A DNA stretch of 64,000 nt from Ophthalmolycus amberensis (taxonomy: Eukaryota; Chordata; Actinopteri; Perciformes; Zoarcidae), in the NCBI GenBank assembly GCA_024529925.1, contig JAFEUB010000326.1:336501-400500 (forward strand). Reading direction: 5' to 3'. Shown here piece by piece: positions 11,942-24,900 of the stretch. The notes under the pieces were generated by a model, which was not told where the DNA came from, did no database searches, and saw only the letters and a list, made by a program, of their open reading frames with translations. Each line of letters opens with the position of its first letter. The stretch's first letter is position 1. Position numbers and translations under genes: made by a program.

Positions 11942-14887
11942 TTTTTTTGTGAACATGAAAGAGTGATAAAATGTACTTATTAGCAGCAGAAAAAAAGATA
12001 ACATACTGTACAGGAATAAGTTTGAAATGGAAACAGTTGATTACTTATTGTTTTACCATATTTTGTACAATTCTGCACTCCACTCTATTCCCATGTGATA
12101 CTGAGTATATTTTTGGACACAAAAAGCTACTTCTAAATGAATACTAGGTATTATTTATGTCGTCAAGTGAGAGGTTGACTCCATGGTGCTTTGTACCTGT
12201 ACATGGCAGCATATGAAAAAGGATGACCCAGGCCAATTAGAATAATCTTTCATATGCAACAATCATGTGATTCCAGTGAATGATAAATACATATTAGACG
12301 CTATTCTAAACTAGAAAACTGGTAGATCAGTAATTTGAGATGTAGGTTGCGAATGCTGACAAATAAATTACATCTGTGGCTTCTTTTGGCAGGAGCACTA
12401 GCACAGCAGCTCTTTGGCTTGCATATTGTGGTGTTTCTGTTTGATTGACAGGTGTGTCATAGCCAGAGACGCACTGGGCAGACCTCCAACTGCCGTTGCC
12501 TCTCCTGTCAGTGTGGTTGGTTTGAAGCTGTCTACATGGATTGTCTGGCCAACATGGAGAACATGGTGAATTAGAGAAGTTGACATGGTAAATCAGTGGA
12601 GTTGGCACAACAGTGCACTTCAGTGAGCCATGCTTTTTATCACCACAGAGGCTGGCTTTCAGGCTATGAGTCATACTTATCGACCAGCAGACACCAGTGA
12701 AGGCATTTATATGTGTGTATTTTAGTGGTTTAGTGGTTTTTAGTGTATTTTTTAGTGTCATAAGTTTACGGTTCTCAGTGTTCCTTAAGGATTAAAAATC
12801 AAGTAATCAACCACCAAAACAAAGGATTTATAGTAGTGTGTACACTGAATGTAATGGTATTATGCAGGAAAAGAACGTAGAGATGCAGAGTTACTTTACT
12901 TTACAGGTTGGTTTACCTCTTAGTACAAGTTTTGTCATTTTACATTGTCATTTTGTCAAAATACATATTTTTAGAATCTCATATCTGATGCATATTAACA
13001 ACATACATTTCCAATCATAATCATTGCTGCATTGTAAAATGGTATGAAGAAGTAATCAGATCTTTTACTGACTAAGAAACTGGCAATTTGTCTATTAAAA
13101 TTACTTCACTGCAAGAAAAAGTCTTGCTGTAAAAGCACTAAGCACTAAGGTACAGAAATATCAAGTATCAGAAGGAAACATAGTCATTAGGCAGCAGAAT
13201 GACGCTTGTCAGTGTGATATTATATACTTATCACGGATGGTGGTAGTTGATCAGTTTAATTTACAACAGAGCATAATCATTTATGGCTAATTGGGTGAAA
13301 AAACAATTTCCTTCTGAAATAAGTTACAAGCGAGTATAAATTAGCATAACAAGGAAATAGTCAAGTCTGTTGAATTACCTCAAGATTGTACTTAAACAAA
13401 GTATTTGAGTAAATGTACACTTCTGGCTGTAAAAGGATGTTACGGAATTCTTCTGGCTACAATTATACAATTTGAGGTCCCATTTAGCTGGCGTAGATCC
13501 ATTTCCCCAAGGGAATGACTGACATAGACCACATTATGATATGCACATCATGAAAAAGATGAAAGGAAATTGGTGAAAAATTCCACCTCAGTAAAATTTG
13601 CTCGAGGTATTGACTTCTCAAAATGTGTGTTTACTGCAGAATTTCAAACGGTTAAAATGACACATGTATGGGTGAATTAAAAGAAGATATTTCTGTCTTT
13701 TTTGACATTTCTATCAACTGTTGTAAAAAGATAAGCTGTGAAAGAAGGCAGACATGATTGAGAGCGTAATTTGAAATTGCTTCAGTCACCTGTAGTTCAG
13801 TCCCCTCGGGTTACGTTTTGGGTACCATGGATACTGTGTGTGGAGGCTAATAACATTATGGCAAGGTGGAAATAGAGATATACTGTACCGGAGGGTCTGT
13901 GTTTATGTGTTTGCAAGAGCAGACAGGGAGCAAGATAGTGACGCACAGTTTTAGAAAGAGATAGCACGGTGCAGTGACACAGCAGACAGAGTTTCTTTCA
14001 GGGAGAGAGAAAACTGCAGCGTTTTGATGAAGCCCGTCGCACTGGGCTCAGACCACGCAGATTACAGACGTCTATGCTTGGAGGTCTGTCGGTGGGCAGA
14101 GTCGCTCGCTCCCTCCCTGACCTCCCTATAACCAGGATCTCTAATCACTGTAAAACCGATTCATTAAAATCTGCTGTTAGTGAGAGGACACACACGCGGG
14201 TGAGCAAATGGACCACAGCCAATTATGTGATTCCCTGCCAGTTAGAAAGAGATTTAGTCATTAAGTATCTCTGAGGAGGGAGACAGTGATCACCACAGCA
14301 GATCCGCACATTATTATAGGGTTTGGAAGAATGTGTGAGTGTGTGTTAGTGTTAGTGTGTGTCAGTGTGATATGTAGAGTATGATGAAGGTCCACTCTCT
14401 GTGGCTTGCACAACCAGAGTGATGAAACCTGAAGACAAACACTGTCCGAGAAATCATTAAAACATTTAAAGTAAGTATAGCGAATCAAATTATCGACAGC
14501 ATAAAAGGCCCCATTCTTAAACAAATGTGAGCGGGAAGTTCACAGAGAGCTAATACATAAGTGGAGATATGTTTAAGATGTTAACTCTGAAGGATATAGT
14601 TGTGATACAAACGGTAATCACACCTGACAAGTTATCTTACAATTTTAAATGTAGTTTGAGTCAACAGCAAGTGGTTTCTGTTTGTATCGCTGCTAAAGTA
14701 ACATCCCCATGGAAAATGCTTTCTATTTGCTGTTTGATTCTTCAACATGATAGGACCGGCAAAGGACTAAATGAGAGGCCTGCGGGCAGACCAAAACCCC
14801 GGGAGAAACCAAGGAGCAAATACAATCAGGACTTTCTGGTTGGGCCCGGCTGAAACAGTTTGATAATGTGAGACACAGTTTAAAGGA
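11942..14887. other. Unannotated stretch, no gene seen
   Basis: The longest open frame is about 144 codons on the minus strand at 12327-12761. It overlaps other frames and has no recognisable motif. An imperfect GTGT/TTAGTG-rich patch lies near 14335-14370. I see nothing else to annotate. Confidence 0.6.
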
Positions 14888-14912
14888 GGGGGGGGGGGGG
14901 GGGGGGGGGGGG
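14888..14912. repeat. G25 homopolymer
   Basis: Twenty-five consecutive G on the plus strand follow AAAGGA. Such a tract can fold into quadruplexes, slips readily in replication and is hard to sequence, so its length may differ between reads or individuals. It is the longest single-base run I noticed in the window. Confidence 0.95.
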
Positions 14913-15370
14913 AACACTGTTTTCACAGATACAATCAGCTTACTTTTCATGACGAGAACTACTCTTCACTACTTGCGAAAAGAGTGGTATGATGTCCTCT
15001 GTGGCTCTGAGGGACACTTGCAAAAGTCTTAGGAAAAAACCCTGATGGTGTCATAGTGATGTCATCGGGGTTATCTCCAGTTGGATATAACAAAAACACT
15101 GTGTTAAAATACTTTGAATGTGGAATTTGGAGGGTGTGTTCGTCTTTTTGTCGGTTTATTGATTTTAAATCACAGCCAAATCAATTTATTTTGTGTTCAT
15201 ACAGCTGTAGTAAACCAGCCGACGTGTGGCTTGCTAGACACAGTGAATTCAGCTCGATGTTATGAACCCAGACATGACGGTGTTTAGTTTCCCGTGAAAT
15301 CTGGGACTACCACAACACGTACTAAGTAGAAATACAGGTTATTTTTTCCATGGTTGATGGCGGACAGTTG

Positions 15371-15505
15371 AACGCCTTCCAGGGCGATAAGCCACGCCCC
15401 CTCTCCGGCGCGTCCAGCGAGATTCACGCGAATGAACATAAATAGTCCCCGGCGAGACCGGCGGCGCAAATGACGTGATTAACGTTAGCCGTCTTTACTT
15501 ATGCC
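15371..15505. promoter_or_regulatory. Short CpG cluster with promoter-like motifs
   Basis: About 18 CpG fall within roughly 135 bases, far denser than the surroundings. In plus-strand order there is a CACGCCCC box (15393-15400, KLF/Sp-like), a CATAAATAG TATA-like motif (15437-15445) and TGACGTGA (15471-15478, CRE-like). This could be a small promoter or a young CpG-rich transposon fragment. The minus strand has a 61-codon frame through it with no known motif. I cannot choose between the two readings from sequence alone. Confidence 0.25.
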
Positions 15506-16959
15506 GTGTTCACACCAATCCAGTTGGATTTTGGGATATTAAGTATCCAGTGTTTCTGTAACTTGACCCAATCCAGGGTAGGAGTCAGCACATTTCAGAC
15601 TCTCGAGTGTAGATTATGACCATTATTTTTAAAATATTTCTCTTGTTTGTCTGCAAATTCACAGGGACACTGTGGAGTTCTCTTTTCTTTCTACATTCAA
15701 AATCTATTGTGTACAACCTTGATCTATCCAGTGCATTTCCCTCCTATTAAAACATTTGCAAAGCTGATTTAAAAAAAAAAGTACAGGGTCTCTTATTGTG
15801 CTGTCTTTTCTGTACACTTCCATTGACTGTAACAAACTGTAACAAGACAACATCAGTCTTTCCTGGAGTGAAAGCTACAGTGGATTTTTGGAAGTGTACC
15901 AATGATGACATCATTTATTGTAAGAAATGATCCAGTTGTAGTGGTGTCAATCAGGTTTGAATCGGTTCTTTCTTTTAATCTTAGGTTGGGTACAATTTTT
16001 AAGACTTTATGGGTCTTGAAATTAGTTATATCTTGCCTGTTATTATTGAAAATGTTCAAAGGTGCCTCATGTTCTTCTTCACTTTTCTTACATTTTACAA
16101 AGAAGTATGAGATAGTAGTACAATTAGAAGATTGGCAAACTCTACAGCTTTCTACACTTCCTCTTCACATCCCTGCGCTCCAGGGTTGGATTTCATGGAT
16201 AATATGCCGGATCGCATTCATAGCAATGAAAACTGCTTCATGGCACAGAACAGAGGGAGAGCCAGAGACCTGCAGCTTTTAGAATTTATTGCAAAAGCAA
16301 ATTGTGGAACAAGTGAAAGGTTGATGGCAAAATCGCATCCAGCCTTCCATCTAACAGCTCTTTTAAAGTCTAACTGAATTTAATTTCTTCCCAAAGGCCT
16401 TGAGAACGTGGATCTGTGGTTTCTTTCACTTTTTATTTTCTCTTGTTACCTTTAGGGCACAAGAAATTTGTCTAAAGTATGAAGCCGAATCAATACTGCA
16501 ATATCAAGTGAACCTCTGTTAAACATCCAACTGCATTTTCCCTGACCAGCGATTCTGAATGTTCACTGTGTGGAGCTGAAAGGAGATCAAGCCTTTGAAA
16601 GATGAAGTGAACCTCACTCAAAATGTAATAGTTGATAAGCACGTTAAAAAAAGTTATAACTCGGAACTCTAAGTCTGTTTCTGAATGTATCGCTCCTTCC
16701 AAAACCTGCTTCAGAAATATCAAATCACATTTGGAGTTCTAACTTAATCAAAAACATATTTGCATCTCTCTTTTCACCGCGAATCAGACCTGGTACCCTA
16801 ACAGTGACAATGCTGTGCTAAAGGCAGTCATCTGCAGCACTGCTGACCTACTAAATCTTTTCTCTCACCTCCGTTTCTCACTGTGAACCCCTTGGATTCT
16901 CAAAATCCTGCAAGTTTACACTAGCTGTAAACCTTGGTGCCACTGACAGGAACCATTGA

Positions 16960-17100
16960 GTTAGCCGAAGCAAGCCTGCAGATAATCTATCTGGAACATT
17001 AGCTTTGCGCTCACACTTGACTTCATCTGATTCCCAGATGTTAGAGATTGACCAGAGCAGATAACATCTGATGTCTTCGTGTTATTAATTGTGGATGACC
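16960..17100. promoter_or_regulatory. Possible enhancer-like cluster of E-box and GATA-type motifs
   Basis: Around 16980-17070 there are several CATCTG/CAGATG E-box cores interleaved with AGATAA/GATAA-type motifs, followed by TTATTAATTG. The look is that of a conserved non-coding element, but conservation cannot be judged here. Weak call based on motif density only. Confidence 0.12.
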
Positions 17101-18031
17101 TTATGTGGAGCTACTGTTGACTCATTTGAATCGAATATTATTTCTTATCGCTTTGTGATTCATTACCGGCTGGTTTTGGCCCTCGGCTTTAGGTAGATGT
17201 TTTTTTCAGGTTCACTTTACATATTCATGAGGAGAAGGTTCACTGCAACCCACAGATGAAGATGGCAGATGCTCCTTTGATATAAGAAAGTGTTTAATGA
17301 CAGTAAATTTGGTATATTTGACATTTAAACCCTGGAGGATGGTTAACAAGATACTTATCTGTGATGTATAAAATCCTTCAATATCTTAAAGCAGCTTCAA
17401 AGGTTAGAACAGGACTTTACATCGTACGCTAGTTCCTCCTTATCTCATCTTCTGCTTAGTCATTGTTTAATTTTAGCTACAGCATTTCTGTTATGATGAC
17501 ATTTGCTAATGCTACTGTACTCTATTCTGCAGTAAAAGGAGAAATAGCAGAGACAGAATTACGTGCATATACTTAGGGCTTTCAAATGGCATCGTGTGAG
17601 GATCATGGACCTGAGATAATATGACTAAAAAAGCTAAACTATAACCATTTATTTTAAGTATACATCAAGAAATACCGTGTTTACAGTGCAACGCTGCATC
17701 TCTAGTTCACATTCAGTACATTAACATGCTCAAAATAATCTGACTGAAATCCCATCACACACTATGCAGTGACTGTAATTAGTATGTGTCACCTTACTAT
17801 GATATTTTAGATAAGATAAGCTTGTGATTCATGGAACAATGCACTTAATACACCTAAACATTGCTGATTGTCAGACAATCACAGATTGTTTTAATCAGAT
17901 TTTTAGGATGATGCAGATTGGATCTAATTGAATCTCAGCACGCTGAATAAAGTAACATGGCTATCAAATGATGCATGCAAACTGGGTTACTGGGTGAAAT
18001 AACGTCACTTCAGCGTGACTAATAAGGATTG

Positions 18032-18043
18032 TTTGCATGCAAA
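18032..18043. promoter_or_regulatory. 12-bp palindrome containing an octamer-like site
   Basis: TTTGCATGCAAA is perfectly self-complementary. With the next base it gives ATGCAAAT (18037-18044), the consensus octamer bound by POU-domain factors. A related GATGCATGCAAA motif lies about 60 bases upstream. Motif-level evidence only. Confidence 0.15.
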
Positions 18044-21000
18044 TGTGTCCGCCGTCTCGCTAGCTGTCCCCTGTTTCCCCTGCAAGCACCGGATTCACTG
18101 TGCTTGACTTGCATCACATTCAGAGACAGAAACACTGCGTGGAAGGGAATGCAACGGATGATAAAGATCTATGATAATGGCCGCAAACCAGCTTTAGAAA
18201 TTGATCTCAAGGGTCTTTCACAATGTGCATTCCACATTAATGGTGCAACTCATATAAACAAATTAAATAAATAAAGTTCATACCCACCAACTTGAGATGC
18301 CGTGGCTAGCTAAATAAAAGGGAAGGCTTTCCTCCCAAATGATTTACTGTACGGTAACTAGAATACCTTATGTTCAGATACAGGTGCAGTCTTGAGCGAG
18401 ATGTTTACATCAGCAAGGATAATGAACCCCTCAGTGTCTCATTTGGAAGCACAACAGCACGCACACAGTCCATCTCAAATTGTAAGAGTGTTTTATTTTT
18501 GTCTGTGCGTGTTGACTGTTTAGAAACTCGCTGTATCCCAAACATCTTGGGGAGACCATTGACAGCAGCGTAAATCAGTTCAGGCTGCAATTCAAAATCG
18601 CAGCTTGGAAAAATGATACAGTACCTCCATATCATCTAACTTCACCTTGATGTCATCACAGAAAACATTCAAAATGACAGTCATGTTTCCAATCTGGAAT
18701 ACTTAACTTTTGCAAAACTTTGTTCAGGCATACGATTTTTCTTCTCACCAGTAAACATAAGTAATACGACTTACAACTTAAGTGTGTATTAATCAGAACA
18801 ATGCAGACACCGTTCGTCTGTTACGACCAACACACATAGAAATAAAGTATATACAAATAAACTATCCATTTATTTTCCACAAAGCTGTGTGGCTCTGTTT
18901 CAATTCAAGATATGAAGATATAATTTATACAATCCACTGCGCAGATGAACATCATTTTACCTCACCCTAGGCAAGAAAAAGGAATTGCATGGATGGGATT
19001 TGTGTTATAATTGTACTTTTTGAAAAGGGTTTGGACAGCTTGATGACAGAAAATATGGCTGACAGACACTGTACGCCAGGTACACATCTCTAGGCCAACG
19101 ACAACTCATGACAGCTCCTGTTCATTTCACATACTTCGTAATTTTAGCTTGTGCACTCAGCTTCTAAAGAAAATGTTCATTCTGTTGGTATAAGTCTACA
19201 GAAATGTCATGTTTTGATCAGTGAGTGTGAAGTGAAACCGCTTTACTCTGCTCCCCACCAGACCCACTCCAACTCACGCACCCAACTCGACTAATATAAA
19301 TGTATAGTCTGGTACTATGCGATGGGAAATGTTCAGTGTTTACATTACTACCGTAGGGTTTCTAATTCTTGAGCCATAAATAACCTCACACATAACCATC
19401 ATGACTTCTAGGTTGCTCTAGTGTTAAATCGACTGAAAAACGGGCTACGCAAATAAAGACAAAGAAGGATATCCTACTCCCATTATAATAGTCCCACAAT
19501 TCTTAAAGTGCTGACAAATATGAGTATTTCCTCACTCCGTCAGCTGTAACGCTCTCTTACACTTAAACATTCTCAGGCAGCATTGCTGACACGCTGACAG
19601 ACACAGATCTATGAATCGTCACAACCAATTTATAAATATTTAATTGACTATCTTATCGTCTTATCGTGAGGCTTTTGTTTGAGCCATGTGGGTACCCGCC
19701 TTACATTCATCACCCAACTGTGACTACTAGTGTCTGATAAGAAGAAAGAAAACAGAACAAAACAACTGCTTCCTCTCTCAAATTTCAGAGCGATATTATT
19801 ACCATTTCATGATTTGATACAGTTATTCTTTGAGAGGGAGACAGAGGAGAATGTTAACAGGGACGAGTTTCTGTACGGCAGAAAGTCAGATGGAAGCACA
19901 CATGGCGGAGAGGGTTCACCTTTTTTCGGAAAAAGTACAACACAATAAGTGGACATTCAACAGAGTTCAGCGGCTGCAAAAATGTCTGTTCATTACTGCT
20001 GGAGGACTGTTCAGGACATGTGTAACATTTCATACATCCGGTCATATGGCATTTTCTCACCAGGAGCTGGCCACTGATAAGTTCACAGACTTCAGCTGTT
20101 AACTCGACAGAACAACCTGCAGAACGTTGTGGAACATTTTGGCCTCTCGGCAGGTCACAGTTTGCTGATTGTTTCCGAGTATTATGTTCTCCTGTGCCAC
20201 TCATTATGACATGGCTAATGAGTGAGTAGCACAGGCGGTACTACGTTAAGATGTTGCATGCAATTATCAATGAAGTCTTTTTTTTATGTTTTATCAATTT
20301 AGTTAGCTTATCTGTTTAGCTCTAAATTGAGGTTTTAAAAGCCTGTCAGCTTACGTCCAACCGGATTAAAGCGGTTTGAAACGTCACAGCCGTCTTTGGA
20401 GACTTGCACTCTTGCTACTGTTGCTAAAAATCCAAAAAGTTGGCGCAGAAAAAGAGAAGTTGCCATTTAGTTTTACATGTACATTGTTACCTACCTGAAG
20501 GCTGTACAGCACATGATCTTGTTAGTCAGTGGTTTTCAAGGAAGGAAGAAATTGAAATGCGCTCAGTGCAGGAGGTGACAGAATAACGTCTCACATTCTA
20601 TGAATACATTATGGCAGACAACAGCTGTTTGCATTGTAACCTATACTCACAAAGTGAATACCATGGATTTAGGCTACTTTTAATTCTTACAACTATCCTA
20701 CCCTTCATTGTCCAAGTGCTGAATTTAATAGGGCAGCGTGGAGTGGGTCTGCAGGCCTTGTAAATTGGACCGATATGGTTAAAAGCATTGCCTCAAGGGT
20801 GAATGCTCAGTTGACTCAAACGCAGCCCTCTCACTGCAACGGCTTCTTGAATTCGCTGAGCTCCTTTGTAGCAGAGCAGCAGTTCCAGAATGAACAAAGA
20901 GCTTTCGACTAGATGGAGAAACAAAGACAGAAGCAGACGGATAGAGACGTACAGGAGACAGACAGGAAATGTCTGTGTTGTGTAGGTATGGTTGTGGAGC

Positions 21001-21919
21001 TGTGTAAAACAGCTGTCACCTGCTTCTCTGACTATGAAACAGAGTGTTATATTTCTACCAATCCCTCTGTCACTGGATTCTATCAGATCACCGGTCTTCC
21101 CTTCTTGTATATTTTGAACTTTACTTACATTTTTAGAGGATGTAGTTTTAGTTTCACAGTAGATTAATTAACTCATTTTTGCTTGTTTTCAACACTCACA
21201 ATGACTGTTAGTGCCCCAAACGAGAGCAGATCGTTTTCAAAATGTTTATTTAAATAGAAAGGACACGGTGGATTCAATGCTATTTTGAACTCAAAACTTG
21301 TCTCAGCATGTGGAATAAAATACCAGTCAAAAGAGGGATAAGTTGGAAAAGCATGGGCCATAAAAGGCCATAGGTCAGTTTAAATGATTTTAACTATCCA
21401 AAAAGATACAGTTTTCTCAAGAAGAGGGAGTGAGAATTACTGTCTGCAGAAGAAAATGAATGTCAAAAAAGTGCTCAACAGACCAATAGAAACCCAACTG
21501 ATCACAGGGAAAAGTGCTGCTCTGCAGCAACTTTCTTCTCCTTTTGTACATGGCTCCTTCGGGGAGAACTCCCTGGGTAACTCTATTCTGAGGCCAGAAG
21601 CTCAGACAAGACCTCCAATGAGATGAAATTCTTCACTTGGGAGGTTGAAAGGCACTCTTACAGAATATTTGAAGGGTGAAGGAGAAAAAAAGAAAGAAAG
21701 AAAAAAATAAGCTTTTCTCACTGAACTTGAATAACATATTAGTTTGGGTTGTTGATAGGAAACAGCTTTTAAACCAGATGAAATGTTTGTTAATTCAGGT
21801 TACAATTATTACTATTGCAACCTGTTTCATCAGAAAAAAAACTGGCATCTCTATTACCTCAATCTCATTTCAGCCTCTTAGTTCCAACTGTGCAGTAATG
21901 GCAGAGAATTGGTGCCAGC

Positions 21920-22140
21920 CACAACAGCGTGCGGTGTATTGTTTCCACCTCGTGTGTCTACATGGCAGAATGTGGTCCTGGAGACACTTTGTCACAGCGA
22001 TAGCGTCACAACTGGGCAAGATGCAGTCATGAAACTTTACAGGTGTTTAGTTGAGATCAAAATGAAGGACCGAGTTCGAAGGTGGGCGTCGTCCTGGAAG
22101 TAGGTGGTTAGGAAGTGGGACTCAACACCCCTGGCCCTAT
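21920..22140 (+). mobile_element. Dispersed repeat, copy B (partner at 11615-11941)
   Basis: This is collinear with copy A but more compact. The block from CAACAGCGTGCGGTG through GCAGAATGTGGTCCTGGAG to CAAGATGCAGTCATGAAAC matches copy A in order and orientation. The right part (GACCGAGTTCGAAGGTGGGCG) corresponds to the copy A segment GGTCGAGTTTAAAGATGGCCG. It has no open frame of its own and no visible target-site duplication. Boundaries are set by where similarity to copy A fades. Confidence 0.75.
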
Positions 22141-24621
22141 TTGCCCTACAGCCGGTGTGATCTCATCGCAAGATGGTCTCTACTTTTGTTAATGCATTCG
22201 CTGTGTTCTCCGGACAACCTGCAGCGCTCTGCCTTCTCGGCCCTGCACACCAAATTCATAAAATGTGCTTATTAGAATTCTGCTACAAGCCCAGCTCAAT
22301 TCCTCTAAGCCATTAGCGGTTGTTGAGAATGGTTTGGGCTCGCCTCAGCATGGACAGTAATGACAAGGACAGGGTGCCAGAGAGAATCAATGCTTCTCTG
22401 TGGCTCAAGAATGAAAGTGTAACAGCAAGGCTGCCCCCATCGAGTGCCGCACGGCCATCTTTTTCAACCACTTAATTGATCAAGGCTTTATTTATCTTGT
22501 CACAAGACTTTAACCTAATTTGTTTTCCATTCCTTCACAAAGCACCTTCATTGAATAACCATGTTAACAATCCATAGCATCACATTTATTTCCCCCCCCT
22601 CGCTGAACACACTTAAGACGTCGTGTCTGCGTTAATTTCCTTGTGGCAGGGGCACTTTTAAACTTGTGTAATGAATTATCATATCAAACATAAGCTCTAT
22701 ATACATTTTTGCCGGCTGCACACACAAACACAGAGTAGGCTTTTCATTCGAGAATATTCTCATTGTATGTGTTTTAATGCAGCAGAGGGAGTGGAGGGGC
22801 GGAGGGCTGAGATAAATTCCTCTCCCTTTGTTCTTTGTGAACAGAGCAGAGGTGCATCATGCACACTCTCTTAACTCTGCAACTATGCAAAGATGTTCCT
22901 GTAATTGGGTGATATTTTTCAACAGCAATACCCGCTGCATGCATTTCCATTACATTTCTGTCATAAAATACCCTCCTCGATGTCGTCAACTTAAATGGAA
23001 TGTCAATACTTAGTGTGTGGAATGGGAAGCGTGGAAATGGGCTTAACACTGGGACCCATAAACATCAAATTTAATGCCGCCACCAAAGGAAGGGCCAATC
23101 GCAGCATAGCTTTGCAAATAAAAGAATAATAATCACAGATTTTCTCGCCCAGCCATCTCAACAGCTTAATATTAATACTCTCTTGTGCACTCTCGTTTTC
23201 TAATCGTCCCCAATATCCTTCCTTCCCTCCATTCCGTTTTCCTTTGCATTGAGAACTTTGCCTGCATCCAAACTACACAATCGTCAACACCCACCTCACT
23301 TACATTCGTTACATTTTTTTTTGTAACCCAAAATGTAAAAAGGAAGACAGAATCAAAACCCAACAGCAACATTCTTTGGTTTAGGGGTTGCTGCTCAGCT
23401 GATCTCCATCTGGTGACCAGAGGAATATTCCCCACACAGGAACACTTTATGGGCTCATTTTAGCTTTAGGAGACAGCTGTGCCAGCACAGGGCGATTAAG
23501 TCTTAATATATTAACCCATATTGGGCAATTTCCAGAGACAAGTGAGATGATGCTGTGATTGATTTTACTGTGCTTTAAGTGTTAACTATTAACACTACTA
23601 TAAGTGGAATATGGTCTTTGTTGTATAGTATCTGTTCAGACGACTTTACTCAGTTTTCTCTTTGTCCTCACATTCGCCAACTTCACATCCATTTCATTAA
23701 AGATGTTTTTTTTCTCATTAAAATGTAAAATTGTAACAAACTTATTGTCTTACCATACTGACGTGATTAATAACCAATAGTTAATAAATACATGGCTAAG
23801 TAAATGAGGAATGATCGAAGAGCTGAGATAAGTCATCCACACAACATGCCATGTATCGTTTCTTTCCCCTCTGGAGCCTTACCACTAGTCACAAGATAAA
23901 CATCATGTTCTATTCTTAGCAGCCCACACACACACACACGCACACACAGCACTTGTTGAGAAATGAATGTTGTCCTGTGATGTCAAGGAAGAGTGCATAC
24001 AGTGGTATCTCTAAGGTAATTAAATAGAACTAAAGGACTGCTGTGACTGGGAGGGCTTGGCAGGGGTAGACTAATGGTAAAGCTGATTAAAGTGTGTTTT
24101 ATCCCCCTAATGAAACTCATCTTCTCAGCTCACAGTGTACAAACTCGTTCAACAGAGAAGCTTCACGGGCCCACTGCGACTTTTAGCAGGATGTTGTTAT
24201 TCTCACCTTTACAAGTTGGTTATAAAAGTTCATCTTCTTAAGGGTCACCAATGCGATCCGAGGAAACACTAATTGCTTGTGATACTGATGAACTTTTACA
24301 CCTACTGTATTGTAAGACGTATACTTTCATTTGCAATAATCTTTTCGTCCGAAGCAAATTACAGTGAGCGCCCAAACAAACAGCGAACAACATGTCCTAC
24401 ATCTGCCACAGTACGAATGCTTTGAGTTTTGAGAAGACACTTATCTATGGGAAACAATTTTGGGACAGAGAGGGAATAGAACTAGACTCAATTTGGCATG
24501 AACACCCAGAGCTCTAATGTCATGAGGGCACATGGTCGTAGAGTGTTTTCCGACTCATGCCCATTTGGTAATTTGGTGACTCATTATGAACTTGACTGTG
24601 TTCAGTCTGAATGGGAGGTGC
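22141..24621. other. Unannotated stretch, no gene seen
   Basis: Open frames are at background length. The segments 22260-22330, 22480-22590 and 23050-23170 have the even, AT-rich, homeobox-motif texture often seen in conserved non-coding DNA, which is only an impression. A CA microsatellite lies at 23925-23949. Confidence 0.55.
23925..23949. repeat. (CA)n microsatellite
   Basis: A CA dinucleotide array with one CG interruption near its right end. Confidence 0.95.
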
Positions 24622-24900
24622 AGCACGTAGGGCGGTGGCTGGGTGGTTTAAACTGGCATTTCATAGCAAAGGGTTTCTGGGTTTGAATCAATTTGTGTTT
24701 CATGTGCTCCACTTTCCTTCCACAGTTCAACGACTAGCAATTTAGCGGAACTGCAAACTCTAAATTGCCCATAGACATGGATAACATTGTCTATCGATGT
24801 GTGCTAGCCCTGTAACAGAATGGCACCATTCCCAGTGTAAACCCTGTCTCTTGCCCAGTGCATGCTGGAATGTGCTCCAGTGAACCAGCACAGGTGGAGC
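24622..24900 (+). mobile_element. Diverged tRNA-derived SINE-like element
   Basis: The head has TGGCTGGGTGG at 24636-24646, matching the tRNA box A pattern TGGCNNRGTGG. GGTTTGAATC at 24680-24689 is one change away from the box B core GGTTCGAATC. The spacing of about 33 bases is right for an internal RNA polymerase III promoter. The body then shows phrases I know from fish SINE-like repeats: CTCTAAATTGCCCATAG, a CCCTGTAACAGAATGGC region, and TCTTGCCCAGTGCATGCTGG followed by TGTGCTCCAG. The copy is old, with many substitutions and no clean 3' tail or target-site duplication. It makes no protein and is unlikely to be transcribed now. Confidence 0.75.

Larger units (their letters stand above)
14913..21919. 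other. Unannotated stretch, no gene seen
   Basis: Open frames stay at or below about 126 codons and none is recognisable. The stretch contains a CpG-dense patch (15371-15505), an E-box/GATA-type cluster (16960-17100), an octamer-like palindrome (18032-18043), a 17-bp odd palindrome (17865-17881) and a purine-rich patch (about 21676-21710). No splice-flanked coding segment was noticed. Confidence 0.55.

Noticed and set aside
12327..12761. 144-codon minus-strand open frame
   Set aside because: No motif, no splice signals and no homology that I recognise; overlapping shorter frames suggest low stop density.
24680..24689. tRNA gene suggested by a box B-like motif
   Set aside because: The surrounding sequence cannot fold into a tRNA cloverleaf, and the downstream body is SINE-like.
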